DNA from: Puniceicoccaceae bacterium
GTDB taxonomy: Bacteria > Verrucomicrobiota > Verrucomicrobiia > Opitutales > Coraliomargaritaceae
Direction of reading: 5' to 3'
DNA: 41,584 nt
Assembly: GCA_022448605.1 (NCBI GenBank)
Contig: JAKVCM010000010.1
Location: forward strand, 1 to 41,584
A program made the position numbers and the translations under genes. Below, piece by piece: positions 24,718 through 33,469 of the stretch; positions within the stretch are counted from its first letter, which is position 1; each line of letters opens with the position of its first letter. The notes under the pieces were generated by a model. The model searched no databases. It saw only the letters and a list, made by a program, of their open reading frames with translations, and was not told where the DNA came from.

Positions 24718-26304
24718 TCAAATGCGTAAGACTTTGGGTAGGTAGTCGAGCAACTGTGTAGTTTGGACCGCGATTTGTCCCTTTGCTCTAGCTAGCAATT
24801 GAGCAGCCATACCGTGCAGCATAATACCCCGAGCTACGGCGGTCGACACGCAGACACTATTTTGCGCAATCATCCCGCCGATCAAACCCGAGAGTAAATC
24901 CCCACTACCACCCCGCGAGAGGACGGGACCGCCTTGCGTATTATAAATGACTGATTTGCCATCGCAGATACGTGTGTTAGCACCTTTTAAAACCGTGAGC
25001 ACACGATAGGCATCTGAAAAATCAAGAAGTAGTTCGACCGTATAGTTCGCCTCAGTAAGTTTCGCAATCCGCATGAACTCCCCCATGTGTGGCGTAAGGA
25101 CAATTTTGCCAAAATGAGGCTTACGCTTTTGGATGACCTCCATCACACGCACACGAAGCGCATCGGCGTCCAACAAGATCGGTAATTCGACATGTTTAAC
25201 AATTTCCTGCGTCACCATTTGCGTATTAGGATCTTTACCCATACCAGGTCCCACCAGCACGGCCGATGCACTATTGATCCGGTCGAAAAGTAGGGGCATC
25301 GCGTGGGGACTGAGCGTGCCATTAGCCGTCTCTGGCCAGGGAATCCACATCGCCTCAGGGACTTGAGCTGCCAAGGCGCTGGCGACGGATGCCGGAGCAA
25401 AGGCAGTGACTAAGCCAGCCCCCGAGCGCACCGCCGCTTGTACCGCCATAAGCAGTGCCCCCGGCATGTATGCGGAGCCGCCAACGATGAAAAGATGGCC
25501 AAATGCACGCTTATCTACAGCTGCTGGTCGTAGGCGACGAATGGGATCGAGAACTGCGCTCGTTAAAATACTCTCTTTTGTTTGAATCGCTCCCATTTGG
25601 TGGGCTTCAAAAAAACCAAGGTCGATGTAGCGTATTCGACCACACTCGGCGATTCCTTCAAAGATTGGCTTCTTTGCGATGCCTGTGGCATAAGTAAAGT
25701 CTGCTTGAAAGCTAATTGTGCTATTTTTAACACCGTCACCTTTTCCGCTGGGTAAGTCGACCGAGGCACGTAGATCAATCGCCCCAAACGTGTTGACCGC
25801 TTCGATCAATGTGGCAATGGAAGCACATAAAGGTGGAGAAAAAGCCATGCCTAATAACCCATCGATGCAGATGTGAAAGCCCTCGCTACCAGCTGCATCC
25901 GATAACATCTGCGTGATCTCAGACACATCGCTCTGATTAGAGATCTGATGCACCTCCACACGACCTTCAAGTTGTTGAAGGGCACGAGCTGCTAGCGGAC
26001 GCAACTCTTCAGCAGGCAAAGTTAATATCAACTCAACTCGCGCACGCGGGAAGTCGGCCAGTAATTGACCACAAGCGATGAGGGCGTCTCCGCCGTTGTT
26101 ACCTTTGCCAATGAGCGCTAATACCCGCAAGCACTCAGAAGGGGAACGCAACTCGGCATAGTCCTGGACAAGGTGCTTCGCGATCCCCTGCCCTGCCAGT
26201 TTCATTGCGGCCCACTCAGCTGCTTCATCTAAGAGCACGCATGACTCCAGCACTTGGGCCTCTTTGCAGCTAAGAACAGGATGGGTATAAGATAAAAAAT
26301 TCAT
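24718..26304 (-). CDS. nnrD: Bifunctional NAD(P)HX epimerase / ADP-dependent dehydratase
   Basis: The 528-residue protein fuses a YjeF-type epimerase (NnrE; residues about 1-230) containing LIGKGNNGGDALIACGQLL and DLPSGKGDGVKNST with a carbohydrate-kinase-like dehydratase (NnrD; about 245-528). The dehydratase half carries LFIVGGSAYMPGALLMA, VLVGPGMG, LLDADALR, VLTPHMGEFMRI and GGSGDLLSGLIGGMI. Together they repair hydrated NADH/NADPH in the cytoplasm. The dehydratase half holds the conserved Asp in GGSGD. It is 16 nt upstream of the broken dprA on the same strand; that pairing is common, and the dprA position may rely on this gene's promoter. Confidence 0.95.
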   Translation of the reverse strand: MNFLSYTHPVLSCKEAQVLESCVLLDEAAEWAAMKLAGQGIAKHLVQDYAELRSPSECLRVLALIGKGNNGGDALIACGQLLADFPRARVELILTLPAEELRPLAARALQQLEGRVEVHQISNQSDVSEITQMLSDAAGSEGFHICIDGLLGMAFSPPLCASIATLIEAVNTFGAIDLRASVDLPSGKGDGVKNSTISFQADFTYATGIAKKPIFEGIAECGRIRYIDLGFFEAHQMGAIQTKESILTSAVLDPIRRLRPAAVDKRAFGHLFIVGGSAYMPGALLMAVQAAVRSGAGLVTAFAPASVASALAAQVPEAMWIPWPETANGTLSPHAMPLLFDRINSASAVLVGPGMGKDPNTQMVTQEIVKHVELPILLDADALRVRVMEVIQKRKPHFGKIVLTPHMGEFMRIAKLTEANYTVELLLDFSDAYRVLTVLKGANTRICDGKSVIYNTQGGPVLSRGGSGDLLSGLIGGMIAQNSVCVSTAVARGIMLHGMAAQLLARAKGQIAVQTTQLLDYLPKVLRI

Positions 26305-26606
26305 AAGAAGACTGAGTCCAAGGAAAGAATAGTCACTTAAGCTAGAAATATAGGCTAGTTAAGATTCCAACGATTACACGTATTAATTTCTAAAGGCTAC
26401 AAACACGGTGACCACCAGATCTTAGGAGGAAAGTATTAACTTGCAGCGTAACGGATAAGCCATGCTGACCTACTCAAATCAGATCCCACACTAGGCTTTC
26501 ACCTTAGACCATGGCTTGAAAGCCAAAGATACTGCAGCTAAACCAACCCAAAAGTCGACCGCGCCAAAGCACGGAGAGAATCTCGATGAAACTGCTGAAA
26601 CATAAA
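26305..26606. other. 302-bp gap between nnrE/D and pdxJ
   Basis: There is no complete gene here. On the minus strand 26491-26580 reads as an uninterrupted protein-like string ending FWVGLAAVSLAFKPWSKVKA and a TAG, without a start, so it may be a gene remnant or chance. An 8-bp perfect hairpin lies inside it (26494-26524). The sequence AGGAGG at about 26425-26430 has no ORF behind it. This may be part of a dispersed element. Confidence 0.35.
26494..26524. repeat. 8-bp perfect inverted repeat with 15-nt loop
   Basis: GGCTTTCA pairs with TGAAAGCC around the loop CCTTAGACCATGGCT. It lies 83 nt downstream of pdxJ on the minus strand and upstream of nnrE/D. No T-run follows on either strand, so I do not call an intrinsic terminator. 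Confidence 0.45.
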
Positions 26607-27356
26607 TCACAGAAACGCCTTCATCTCACGCACGGCTTGGTCGACCCCTACTAAAAGAGCACGACTGATAATAGAGTGCCCAATGTTGAGCTCGTGCAAA
26701 TGCGGCAGAGTAACGACTTCAGTGATATTGGTGTAATTAATACCATGGCCCGCATTAACTATGAGGCCGAGATTATGCGCCAATTCGGCACCCCTACGGA
26801 GTATATCCAATTCTCGGTCGCGGCCTGCGTGGTAGTAGGCATTACCGTAGGCACCAGTGTGTAGCTCGATCCACGGGCTCCTCAGCTCTGCCGACATTTC
26901 GATCTGTGCGGGGTCGGGATCAATGAAGAGACTCGTCGCAATGCCTGCCTCGGTCATGGCGGCGACAACTTCGCCTACGCGGGACTTTTGGCCGACTATA
27001 TCGAGACCCCCTTCAGTGGTGATCTCTTCTCGGTTCTCAGGGACTAGACAGACAGAATGCGGCTTCAGCTCGAGTGCGTAATCGATCATCTCTTGAGTGC
27101 AGGCCATCTCTAGATTCAGGCGCGTGCCAATCTTCATGCGCGCACGTTTAATGTCAGAGTCTTGAACATGGCGGCGATCTTCGCGTAAGTGCATGGTGAT
27201 GCCATCAGCACCCGCAGCTTCACTGGCAAGGGCGAAAGCGACGCAGTCAGGCTCGACCTCATCGCCGTGATCAAGAGTGTGTTGACGATAACGCGCCTGC
27301 CGAACAGTCGCGACATGATCAACATTGACGCCTAGAAGAATGTGAGCAGCGGTCAT
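26607..27356 (-). CDS. pdxJ: Pyridoxine 5'-phosphate synthase PdxJ
   Basis: The 249-residue TIM-barrel protein carries LGVNVDHVATVRQARYRQHT at its start, GITMHLREDRRHVQDSDI, the catalytic Glu in NLEMACTQEM, VCLVPENREEITTEGGLD and HTGAYGNAYY. It condenses 1-deoxyxylulose 5-phosphate with 3-amino-2-oxopropyl phosphate to form pyridoxine 5'-phosphate. This uses the product of dxs encoded at 17231-19129, showing the DXP-dependent route to PLP. It is 42 nt downstream of argG on the same strand and probably co-transcribed with it. Confidence 0.97.
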   Translation of the reverse strand: MTAAHILLGVNVDHVATVRQARYRQHTLDHGDEVEPDCVAFALASEAAGADGITMHLREDRRHVQDSDIKRARMKIGTRLNLEMACTQEMIDYALELKPHSVCLVPENREEITTEGGLDIVGQKSRVGEVVAAMTEAGIATSLFIDPDPAQIEMSAELRSPWIELHTGAYGNAYYHAGRDRELDILRRGAELAHNLGLIVNAGHGINYTNITEVVTLPHLHELNIGHSIISRALLVGVDQAVREMKAFL

Positions 27357-27398
27357 GGCAAGAAACCTAGGGCCTTCACGTGCAAAGTGCTGATCATA

Positions 27399-28652
27399 TT
27401 ACTCCTTAGATAGCTTGCTCTCCGAAGCAATTTCAGGACCACCCTGCGCGAGTGCACGGCGACGTAGGCGGAGCGCATTTAGACGAATGAAGCCACTCGC
27501 ATCGTCGGGATTGTAGTCACTATTGACACCTTCCATCGAGGCCATGTCTTCATTGTAGAGCGAGAGCGGTGACTTACGACCCACGGTAGTGACGTTGCCC
27601 TTGTAGAGTCTAAGGCGAACAGTGCCAGTGACAGTCTTTTGCGAGTCATCTATGAGAGCTTGGAGGGCTTCACGCTCGGGAGCATACCAGAACCCGTTGT
27701 AGATTAACTCTGCATAGCGAGGGATCAAGCTGTCGCGCAGGTGAGCCAGCTCGCGATCCATTGTGAGCGACTCCATATTACGATGCCCTTGAAGCAGAAT
27801 TGTGCCACCTGGAGTTTCATAAACACCACGGCTCTTCATCCCGACAAAGCGGTTTTCTACAATATCAACACGACCGACACCGTGCTTACCTGCCAGTTTG
27901 TTAAGGAGCTTCATGACTTGAGCAGGATTCATGGTTATACCGTCTACAGCCACACAGTCACCGCACTCGAAATCGAGTTCCACATATTCAGCTTCATCTG
28001 GAGCATCTTCAGGCGCGGAGGTTAGCTTATACATGTCTTTATTGTCATCCGACGTAGGGTCAAACCAAGGATCCTCAAGGATGCCCGCTTCGTAAGAGAT
28101 GTGGAGTAGATTACGATCCATTGAATATGGTTTCGATGCGCTGGCTTCGACGTCAATATTGTGCTTACGGCAATAGTCGATCATCTCGGTCCGCCCTGGA
28201 AATGCCTTGCGGAATATCTCCATGCGCCATGGTGAAATAATCTCGAGCTTCGGAGCGAGTGCCGCGTAGCCTAGTTCGAAGCGGACTTGGTCATTGCCCT
28301 TACCAGTGGCACCATGAGAGACCGCGTCAGCTCCTTCGCGTTCAGCAATTTCAATGTGGGCTTTGGCAATGAGTGGACGAGCGATCGATGTGCCGAGCAT
28401 ATACTGACCTTCATAGATAGCATTGGCTCGCATCATCGGATAAATAAAGTCACTGGCGAATTCTTCGACTAGATCGACGGTGTAGTGCGCGGAGGCACCA
28501 GTTGCTTTGGCCTTATCTGCAAGGCCGTCTAGCTCTTCTTCCTGGCCTACATCGGCTGCGAAGGTGATAATGTCAGCATTGTAGTGCTCCTTAAGCCAAC
28601 TAACAAGGACGGAGGTATCAAGACCACCAGAGTATGCGAGTACGATTTTCAT
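27399..28652 (-). CDS. argG: Argininosuccinate synthase
   Basis: The 417-residue protein opens with [19 protein letters not shown], the PP-loop ATP pyrophosphatase motif, and includes [20 protein letters not shown] (aspartate/citrulline site) and [11 protein letters not shown]. It joins citrulline and aspartate in arginine synthesis, in the cytoplasm. Length is normal with a slight C-terminal extension ([15 protein letters not shown]). The start ATG at 28652 matches the family exactly. No other arg genes are in the window. Confidence 0.97.
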   Translation of the reverse strand: MKIVLAYSGGLDTSVLVSWLKEHYNADIITFAADVGQEEELDGLADKAKATGASAHYTVDLVEEFASDFIYPMMRANAIYEGQYMLGTSIARPLIAKAHIEIAEREGADAVSHGATGKGNDQVRFELGYAALAPKLEIISPWRMEIFRKAFPGRTEMIDYCRKHNIDVEASASKPYSMDRNLLHISYEAGILEDPWFDPTSDDNKDMYKLTSAPEDAPDEAEYVELDFECGDCVAVDGITMNPAQVMKLLNKLAGKHGVGRVDIVENRFVGMKSRGVYETPGGTILLQGHRNMESLTMDRELAHLRDSLIPRYAELIYNGFWYAPEREALQALIDDSQKTVTGTVRLRLYKGNVTTVGRKSPLSLYNEDMASMEGVNSDYNPDDASGFIRLNALRLRRRALAQGGPEIASESKLSKE

Positions 28653-28772
28653 AGAAAGTAAGTTGAATACGAACTATGAGAAGTGTCTCTCCTTTGCGCA
28701 GATGCAAGCGGAAAGCTATGATAGATAACCGGATTTCATCCTTTGACAGCCTAGAGGGCGTGACCGTCTAAA

Positions 28773-28786
28773 GTTGGGAATCCAAC
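28773..28786 (-). terminator. Short hairpin just past the anti-sigma gene
   Basis: On the minus strand GTTGG-ATTC-CCAAC is followed by TTTAGA, immediately 3' of the anti-sigma stop (28788). The stem is only 5 bp and the T-run is weak, so it is a tentative terminator for the sigma/anti-sigma operon. A dispersed hairpin is the other possibility. Confidence 0.35.
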
Positions 28787-28787
28787 G

Positions 28788-29510
28788 CTACTTAAAGCCT
28801 GCGAGCGAAGACTGGAAACCTCCTAGCCAAGGGGCAGACGCTTTGGACTGCATGGACTCGACACGCAAAATCTGCGGTGGAGGCATAGCCGACATCTTTT
28901 GAACTTCTGCCAGTAGCTCTGCATGGTCGCGGAGTACCTCGGGACGTAGGGCAGCGGCCGCACTGATAAATCCAAGCTGCTTTTTCTTAGGTGTGAGTTC
29001 TGGGCTCAGTCCCAAAAGCCGGAGCTGGGTAGCTAAATTAGCTTGTTGATTGGCCTTGCGCTGAGCTTGCACATTGGCAAAGCGCCGAATTTCTTGGTGA
29101 CTAATACCGTCAAGCAGATCATCTTCATACAGATCCTCAACCTCCACGCCTTTAAGGGTAGTTTGCGAAGACACTGCTGGCGTGTCTCGAAAAACTGGCA
29201 TAAGCAGAGCAAAACTGAGCGCAAGACTAGCTGCAAAACCTGTGCCCATGATCCAGAGCAGAAAGGTGGTCACCTTTTGCGAACTGGGAGACAAACTGTT
29301 AGATCCATTATGCCAAAATTCATAACTGCGCTTCGGCGACTGTGGATTGAGCGCCATACGCATGGCTTGGTGCATACGGCAGCTTTCGGCAAAATCGTCC
29401 TTGCGCTTGGAATTTGCAGCCAACTCGCTCTTCAACTGAGCGAGGCCGCAGTCTGTAATTTCCTTATCTAGGTAAAGATTAACGAGCTCTGTAAATTTAT
29501 CTTCGGTCAT
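28788..29510 (-). CDS. Membrane-spanning anti-sigma factor candidate
   Basis: The 240-residue protein has an acidic helical N-terminus (ELVNLYLDKEITDCGLAQLK) ending near CRMHQAMRMA, a linker, one transmembrane helix (about 80-105, FLLWIMGTGFAASLALSFAL) and a C-terminal extracytoplasmic region without a known domain. This is the layout of single-pass anti-sigma factors. Its ATG overlaps the stop of the ECF sigma gene (ATGA at 29507-29510), so expression is coupled. The Cys/His spacing is not the classic zinc motif seen in the other anti-sigma of this window. Function is inferred from context. Confidence 0.78.
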   Translation of the reverse strand: MTEDKFTELVNLYLDKEITDCGLAQLKSELAANSKRKDDFAESCRMHQAMRMALNPQSPKRSYEFWHNGSNSLSPSSQKVTTFLLWIMGTGFAASLALSFALLMPVFRDTPAVSSQTTLKGVEVEDLYEDDLLDGISHQEIRRFANVQAQRKANQQANLATQLRLLGLSPELTPKKKQLGFISAAAALRPEVLRDHAELLAEVQKMSAMPPPQILRVESMQSKASAPWLGGFQSSLAGFK

Positions 29511-30070
29511 GCAAAATCTTCGCCCAAGAGGCCTCGCAAACTTTCCCGTGCACGGGCGATTCGGCTCTTCACAGTGCCCACGCTGATTTCCAATTGTTGT
29601 GCAATCTCATCGTAGGTCAGGTTCTTTACATTGCGGAGGATCAAAACTTCTTTGTGCTTATCATTCAGATATTGCATGCAAGCAGAGACACGGTCAACGA
29701 ACTCTTGCGTCACAACCGCCTCGGCAGGATTCTCGTCTGCGCAGGGCATCACATTTTCGAGTGTCAGGCTGCCATCTTCGCACTGCGGCTGATCAAGCGA
29801 AATCGATTGATCACGCTTGCGGCGAAACCAGTACCAATAGCGGTTGTGCGCCAGATTGGTAGCGATCTGGTAGAGCCAAGTGGAAAAGGAAGCATCGCCG
29901 CGGAAATTCTCAAGGCCTCGGTGGGCACGGATGAAGGCATCCTGCGTTACTTCCTCTGCATCTTGTTTGTTATTAAGTAGTTGTAAAACTCTTGAAAAAA
30001 TTCGGTCGTAGTGGCGAATTACCATTACGTTGTAGGCAGCCATGTCGCCTGCCCTTATGCGCTCAATCAA
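29507..30070 (-). CDS. ECF-type RNA polymerase sigma factor (RpoE-like); start uncertain
   Basis: The 187-residue protein has region 2 (ITRHYDRIF-type start; DAEEVTQDAFIRAHRGLENF, FSTWLYQIATNLAHNRYWYW) and region 4 (EVLILRNVKNLTYDEIAQQL, VGTVKSRIARARESLRGLLG). The first ATG/GTG/TTG after the upstream stop is TTG at 30070. Family N-termini extend a little further, to D-A-D-E-L-L-I-E-R, which here begins at ATT (30088) just after DT, so an ATT start is plausible. The gene is coupled to the membrane anti-sigma downstream. The signal and regulon are unknown. Confidence 0.92.
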   Translation of the reverse strand: MIERIRAGDMAAYNVMVIRHYDRIFSRVLQLLNNKQDAEEVTQDAFIRAHRGLENFRGDASFSTWLYQIATNLAHNRYWYWFRRKRDQSISLDQPQCEDGSLTLENVMPCADENPAEAVVTQEFVDRVSACMQYLNDKHKEVLILRNVKNLTYDEIAQQLEISVGTVKSRIARARESLRGLLGEDFA

Positions 30071-30196
30071 AAGTTCATCGGCGTCAATAGTATCAGTTTA
30101 TGAAATCATAAGATATTACATAATAATAGATCATGTTAATTTAGATTAGTATGTATAAAAATCGTTCAAAATTGAGAAAAATTACTTTTCCTATTC

Positions 30197-30225
30197 TTGA
30201 CAATTCAGCGGCAAGTTTCTTTTAT
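30197..30225 (+). promoter_or_regulatory. Sigma-70 promoter for tRNA-Lys
   Basis: TTGACA (30197-30202) is separated by exactly 17 nt from TTTTAT (30220-30225). The predicted start near 30232 gives a leader of about 11 nt before the tRNA. The -35 is a perfect consensus match and the -10 matches at four of six positions. Confidence 0.75.
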
Positions 30226-30242
30226 CCCGCGCTTCGATGTAA

Positions 30243-30318
30243 GGGTTGTTAGCTCAATCGGTAGAGCAGTTGACTTTTAATCAATTGGTTCGGGGTTCAA
30301 GTCCCCGACAGCCTACCA
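30243..30318 (+). tRNA. tRNA-Lys (UUU), CCA encoded
   Basis: The 76-nt cloverleaf folds fully. The acceptor GGGTTGT pairs with ACAGCCT (one G-U), with discriminator A and encoded CCA (30316-30318). The D arm is present, the anticodon stem GTTGA/TCAAT has loop CTTTTAA (anticodon TTT at 30276-30278), and the T arm is CGGGG-TTCAAGT-CCCCG. It reads AAA and AAG lysine codons. A clear promoter precedes it. No neighbouring tRNA gene was seen. Confidence 0.97.
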
Positions 30319-30384
30319 TCGTAGGTGCACGTAAACCTTGAAACATGCGAGCTTTTTTCCGCCTCAAAGAATCGCTAGAATCGA

Positions 30385-31209
30385 TTAAAAAAACGGATTA
30401 TGAGCGCACTCTTCAGCAACGCTAGTCATAGGACCGTGACCGGGGCAGAGAATAGTATCAGATGGAAGGCTGAGTAGCTGCTCTCGGTTATTTTTTAACG
30501 CGAGCTGATAGTCATATTTGGCGCCGCCCATGGAAAGTGAAAAGAGTGCGTCACCGACGAGGGCAATGGGGCGATTGAGCCCGTGTACTATGTAACTAAG
30601 CCCACCCTTGGAGTGACCATTTGTTTTTACTGCATAGATATCGAAGCCGCATAGTTGCATCCTAGAATTTGGCTGGAGAGGGCTAACGCCCGTATGTGGT
30701 TCTTCAGCGGGGCCAAATGCTAGCTTAGTCTGCGCAACGGTGACTAGTTTTTTGAAGCCGCCTACGTGGTCGCGGTGAGTATGTGTCAGGAAGACGGCTT
30801 TGAGTAAGAGTTCTTGGGCTCGAATACATTCTAAGATTGGCTCCGCGGAGGTGCCAGTGTCGAAAGCAATGGCCTCTTTAGTAATAGTATTATACACAAG
30901 GTAGCTATTCACACTGGCTCCTGAGTAGCCTGCCTCGGGAAAAGGCATGTTACACTGATGGAGTCCGGGTGAAAAAACTTCGCGAGGTGACCAAGAACGC
31001 TCAGCGAGTGCGACAAGCTTATCCGTATCCAATCCAAGTATCGGCGCGAGTTTGCGTGCGTCGATTACATTAAAGTTGCCATCAAACAAAGCACGCACTT
31101 CCTTCAAATTCAAACCAGAGCTGAGCGCGAGAGCGGAATGACTTAGGCGCAATCCAATAGCTGCTTTTTTTAACACATCTTGATACTCTTCTTCTATCGG
31201 AACTGACAT
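30385..31209 (-). CDS. HTH (XRE-like) fused to metallo-beta-lactamase hydrolase
   Basis: The 274-residue protein has an all-helical N-terminus (about 11-70: AAIGLRLSHSALALSSGLNL and then VRALFDGNFNVIDARKLAPI) with the look of an XRE/lambda-repressor-like fold. A metallo-beta-lactamase domain follows (about 80-270). The metal motif HTHRDH is at 143-148 (His143, His145, Asp147, His148), with further ligands in TNGHSKGG, VGDALF and CPGHGP. This resembles glyoxalase II-type hydrolases, but the substrate is unknown. Because it carries a helical N-terminus of repressor type, it might bind DNA or only use the fold for protein contacts. It is monocistronic, between tRNA-Lys and the repeat protein. 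Confidence 0.85.
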   Translation of the reverse strand: MSVPIEEEYQDVLKKAAIGLRLSHSALALSSGLNLKEVRALFDGNFNVIDARKLAPILGLDTDKLVALAERSWSPREVFSPGLHQCNMPFPEAGYSGASVNSYLVYNTITKEAIAFDTGTSAEPILECIRAQELLLKAVFLTHTHRDHVGGFKKLVTVAQTKLAFGPAEEPHTGVSPLQPNSRMQLCGFDIYAVKTNGHSKGGLSYIVHGLNRPIALVGDALFSLSMGGAKYDYQLALKNNREQLLSLPSDTILCPGHGPMTSVAEECAHNPFF

Positions 31210-31544
31210 CTTATATTTCTATCCAAGGCGTCCAAGGTCGACCTCGTCGCTAAATAAAGCCATGGTAAGCATGATCTGATCTGGCGAATGAAAGAAGTCG
31301 AAGTTCATATTCAAAAAATTACACAAGTTAGCGGTAATTGTCTCGTAAGTCTCCAATTAAATATGAGTGAATTATACGTTGCAGGCTAGAGCGTTTTTGC
31401 AGTTTCCAAGCTAAGCGAAAGCTTGAGTTCACCGCGGTAGTCCTTACAAACGTAAAGTATTGGTTAATAGGTTAAATGCAGTCGAATCTGTAGCCATTGG
31501 AGATAGCTTGCGATTAAAGAGACTTAACTTATAAAAAGACTCTT
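31210..31544. other. 335-bp divergent intergenic stretch
   Basis: This AT-rich spacer separates the divergent HTH-MBL and repeat-protein genes and must hold both promoters. A 6-bp hairpin CAAGCT-AAGCGAA-AGCTTG sits at 31407-31425. I see no ORF of substance and no clear promoter pair. Confidence 0.5.
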
Positions 31545-32807
31545 ATGAAATCATCTACCCTAATTCTATATTTCGCCGTATGGTCAATTAGCCTAGCAAC
31601 AGCCTATTACCTTGGTTCTTATGATGGAAATGTAGCACCCAATGCGGAGCAAGCAGCTGAATTGCCAACGGAGTTGAAAAAGCCGAAGCTTATTCAAGAT
31701 CTAGCTATTGAAACAGTAGCGGCTTATGATAAAAAAGCACTCACCGCCTACTTCAGAGGCGATGTTTCAATGCTTGAAGACGCCTTCCTCGAAATCCCAA
31801 TGCTCTCAGGGGAGGCTACTCGCGGGCTGCTGGTTCAAGCCTTCAAATTACCGGCTTCTGATCCTAACCGCTCGCGCTTGATCCGCGACTTGCTCAGTCG
31901 GCTTGCCGAGACAGAGCCTGTCGCCGCGCTGGAACTAGCCTCACAAATAGATTCCCTTCGCGACAGCGAGCGCGCTCGCATTGCCGTGCTTGAAGTATGG
32001 GGGCGTAAAGCTCCAGCTGCAGCGATTGCCTGGGCAAATAATGCCCTCGCAGGTGAGCCGAGTCGCACTCGCAACTCACAACTTATGGCCATCTATCGTG
32101 GCTACGCTGCGAACAATCCAGCCGCTGCCTTCCAGCAAGCTCTCGCCATCAATGATAATAGTAGACTTAAAAATCATCTGCTCGACCAGGTGATCAAAGT
32201 GCAAATCGAGTCGGGTGGTCTGCAAGCTGCCAAGCTTGCAGTCGATTTAGTGACCGACCCAGAAATGCAGAGATCACTCCGCCGCGAGTTAGTCGATGAG
32301 TGGGCAGAATTCGACCCCAAAGCCGCCGCTGCCTATGTGGTCAAACTAGGCGAGGACGCGGATTCTAGTATAAAATCTGCACTGGTCAGCGAATGGGCGG
32401 AGAGCGATCCAGCTGCTGCAGCTGCTTGGCTAAGCAGCCTAAACGAGGACGACCCCGCGATCGCCCGCGCTAGCTCATCAGTTATACGCGAGTGGACGCG
32501 TTACGACCTAGCCGCCTCCGCCGATTGGCTCAACAGCTTACCCGCTAGCCCCGGGCTCGATCGAGCTGTTATTAGCTACACCTTTCGCGCCGCTGAGGAG
32601 GACCCCGAGACCGCGATGAGCTGGGCGCAGTCGATCGAGGACGATCGGCGTCGCACTTGGATGATGGAGCGCGTTGCTAGTGCTTGGAAAAACCAAGACG
32701 CAGAAACTTTTAAGAACTTCCTAGACAATTCTGAACTCTCTACCGAGCAGCGCGAGAAACTCGAAAACAGCCAATCCCGAGAGTACGGTCACTGGGGTCG
32801 TAGATGA
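31545..32807 (+). CDS. Exported alpha-helical repeat protein (about nine W-x-x-x-D-P-x-A-A units)
   Basis: An N-terminal hydrophobic segment (about 4-23, LILYFAVWSISLATAYYLGS) acts as signal or anchor. From about residue 100 to 400 the protein is built from units of about 30-36 residues, best seen in VDEWAEFDPKAAAAYVVKLG, VSEWAESDPAAAAAWLSSLN and IREWTRYDLAASADWLNSLP. Each unit is predicted to form two helices, giving a solenoid like Sel1/TPR-type scaffolds. Such proteins are common in Verrucomicrobiota and Planctomycetes (recollection, unverified) and have no known enzymatic role. A scaffold or binding function outside the cytoplasm is inference. Confidence 0.75.
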   Translation: MKSSTLILYFAVWSISLATAYYLGSYDGNVAPNAEQAAELPTELKKPKLIQDLAIETVAAYDKKALTAYFRGDVSMLEDAFLEIPMLSGEATRGLLVQAFKLPASDPNRSRLIRDLLSRLAETEPVAALELASQIDSLRDSERARIAVLEVWGRKAPAAAIAWANNALAGEPSRTRNSQLMAIYRGYAANNPAAAFQQALAINDNSRLKNHLLDQVIKVQIESGGLQAAKLAVDLVTDPEMQRSLRRELVDEWAEFDPKAAAAYVVKLGEDADSSIKSALVSEWAESDPAAAAAWLSSLNEDDPAIARASSSVIREWTRYDLAASADWLNSLPASPGLDRAVISYTFRAAEEDPETAMSWAQSIEDDRRRTWMMERVASAWKNQDAETFKNFLDNSELSTEQREKLENSQSREYGHWGRR

Positions 32808-32959
32808 GATTAAATCGAAACAGGTTTGATTACGACATTTTGGTTAGGTGTTTGCTTAACTAAAGATAATACCTGTATCATATAAAGTGACACCAACCAC
32901 AGAGGCATTAACCGGTGTGAACAAAGGTTGAATTTCACTGAGGAATACATTTCTCTAGT

Positions 32960-33469
32960 ATGATGAAAATCAACGCCGCAGCAAAACCCACCGTCGGGAT
33001 CATCATGGGAAGCCAATCAGACTGGAGTACAATGGGTGAGACAGCAGCCTTACTTAAGCAGCTCGACATCTCCTTTGAAACAAAGATTGTTAGCGCACAC
33101 CGCACACCAAAACGACTCTACAGCTACGCCGAAGAGGCCCAAGAGCGCGGCATAAAAGTGATCATAGCGGGGGCAGGTGGCGCTGCTCATCTTCCTGGCA
33201 TGACGGCAGCTATGACCCATCTGCCCGTGCTTGGCGTACCTGTTCAATCCAAGGCACTGAGCGGTCAAGACTCGCTCCTCTCCATCGTGCAAATGCCTGC
33301 GGGTATTCCCGTAATGACACTAGCGATCGGCGTGGCTGGTGCTAAAAATGCGGCACTTTCCGCAGCTTCCATTCTCTCTTTATCCGACAAAGGTATCCGC
33401 GAGCGCCTACAAGCATTTCGTGCTAATCAAACGCAAACTGTCCTTGATGCCGAGCTACCCGAAGCATGA
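32960..33469 (+). CDS. purE: N5-carboxyaminoimidazole ribonucleotide mutase PurE
   Basis: The 169-residue protein contains [36 protein letters not shown] (catalytic His), [16 protein letters not shown] and [20 protein letters not shown], the full class I PurE signature. It converts N5-CAIR to CAIR in purine synthesis. Its stop overlaps the purK start (ATGA at 33466-33469), so the pair is translationally coupled. Confidence 0.97.
   Translation: MMKINAAAKPTVGIIMGSQSDWSTMGETAALLKQLDISFETKIVSAHRTPKRLYSYAEEAQERGIKVIIAGAGGAAHLPGMTAAMTHLPVLGVPVQSKALSGQDSLLSIVQMPAGIPVMTLAIGVAGAKNAALSAASILSLSDKGIRERLQAFRANQTQTVLDAELPEA

Noticed and set aside
30312-30325. Hairpin CCTAC-CATC-GTAGG at the tRNA-Lys 3' end
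   Set aside because: It overlaps the acceptor arm and is explained by the tRNA itself. No T-run follows directly.
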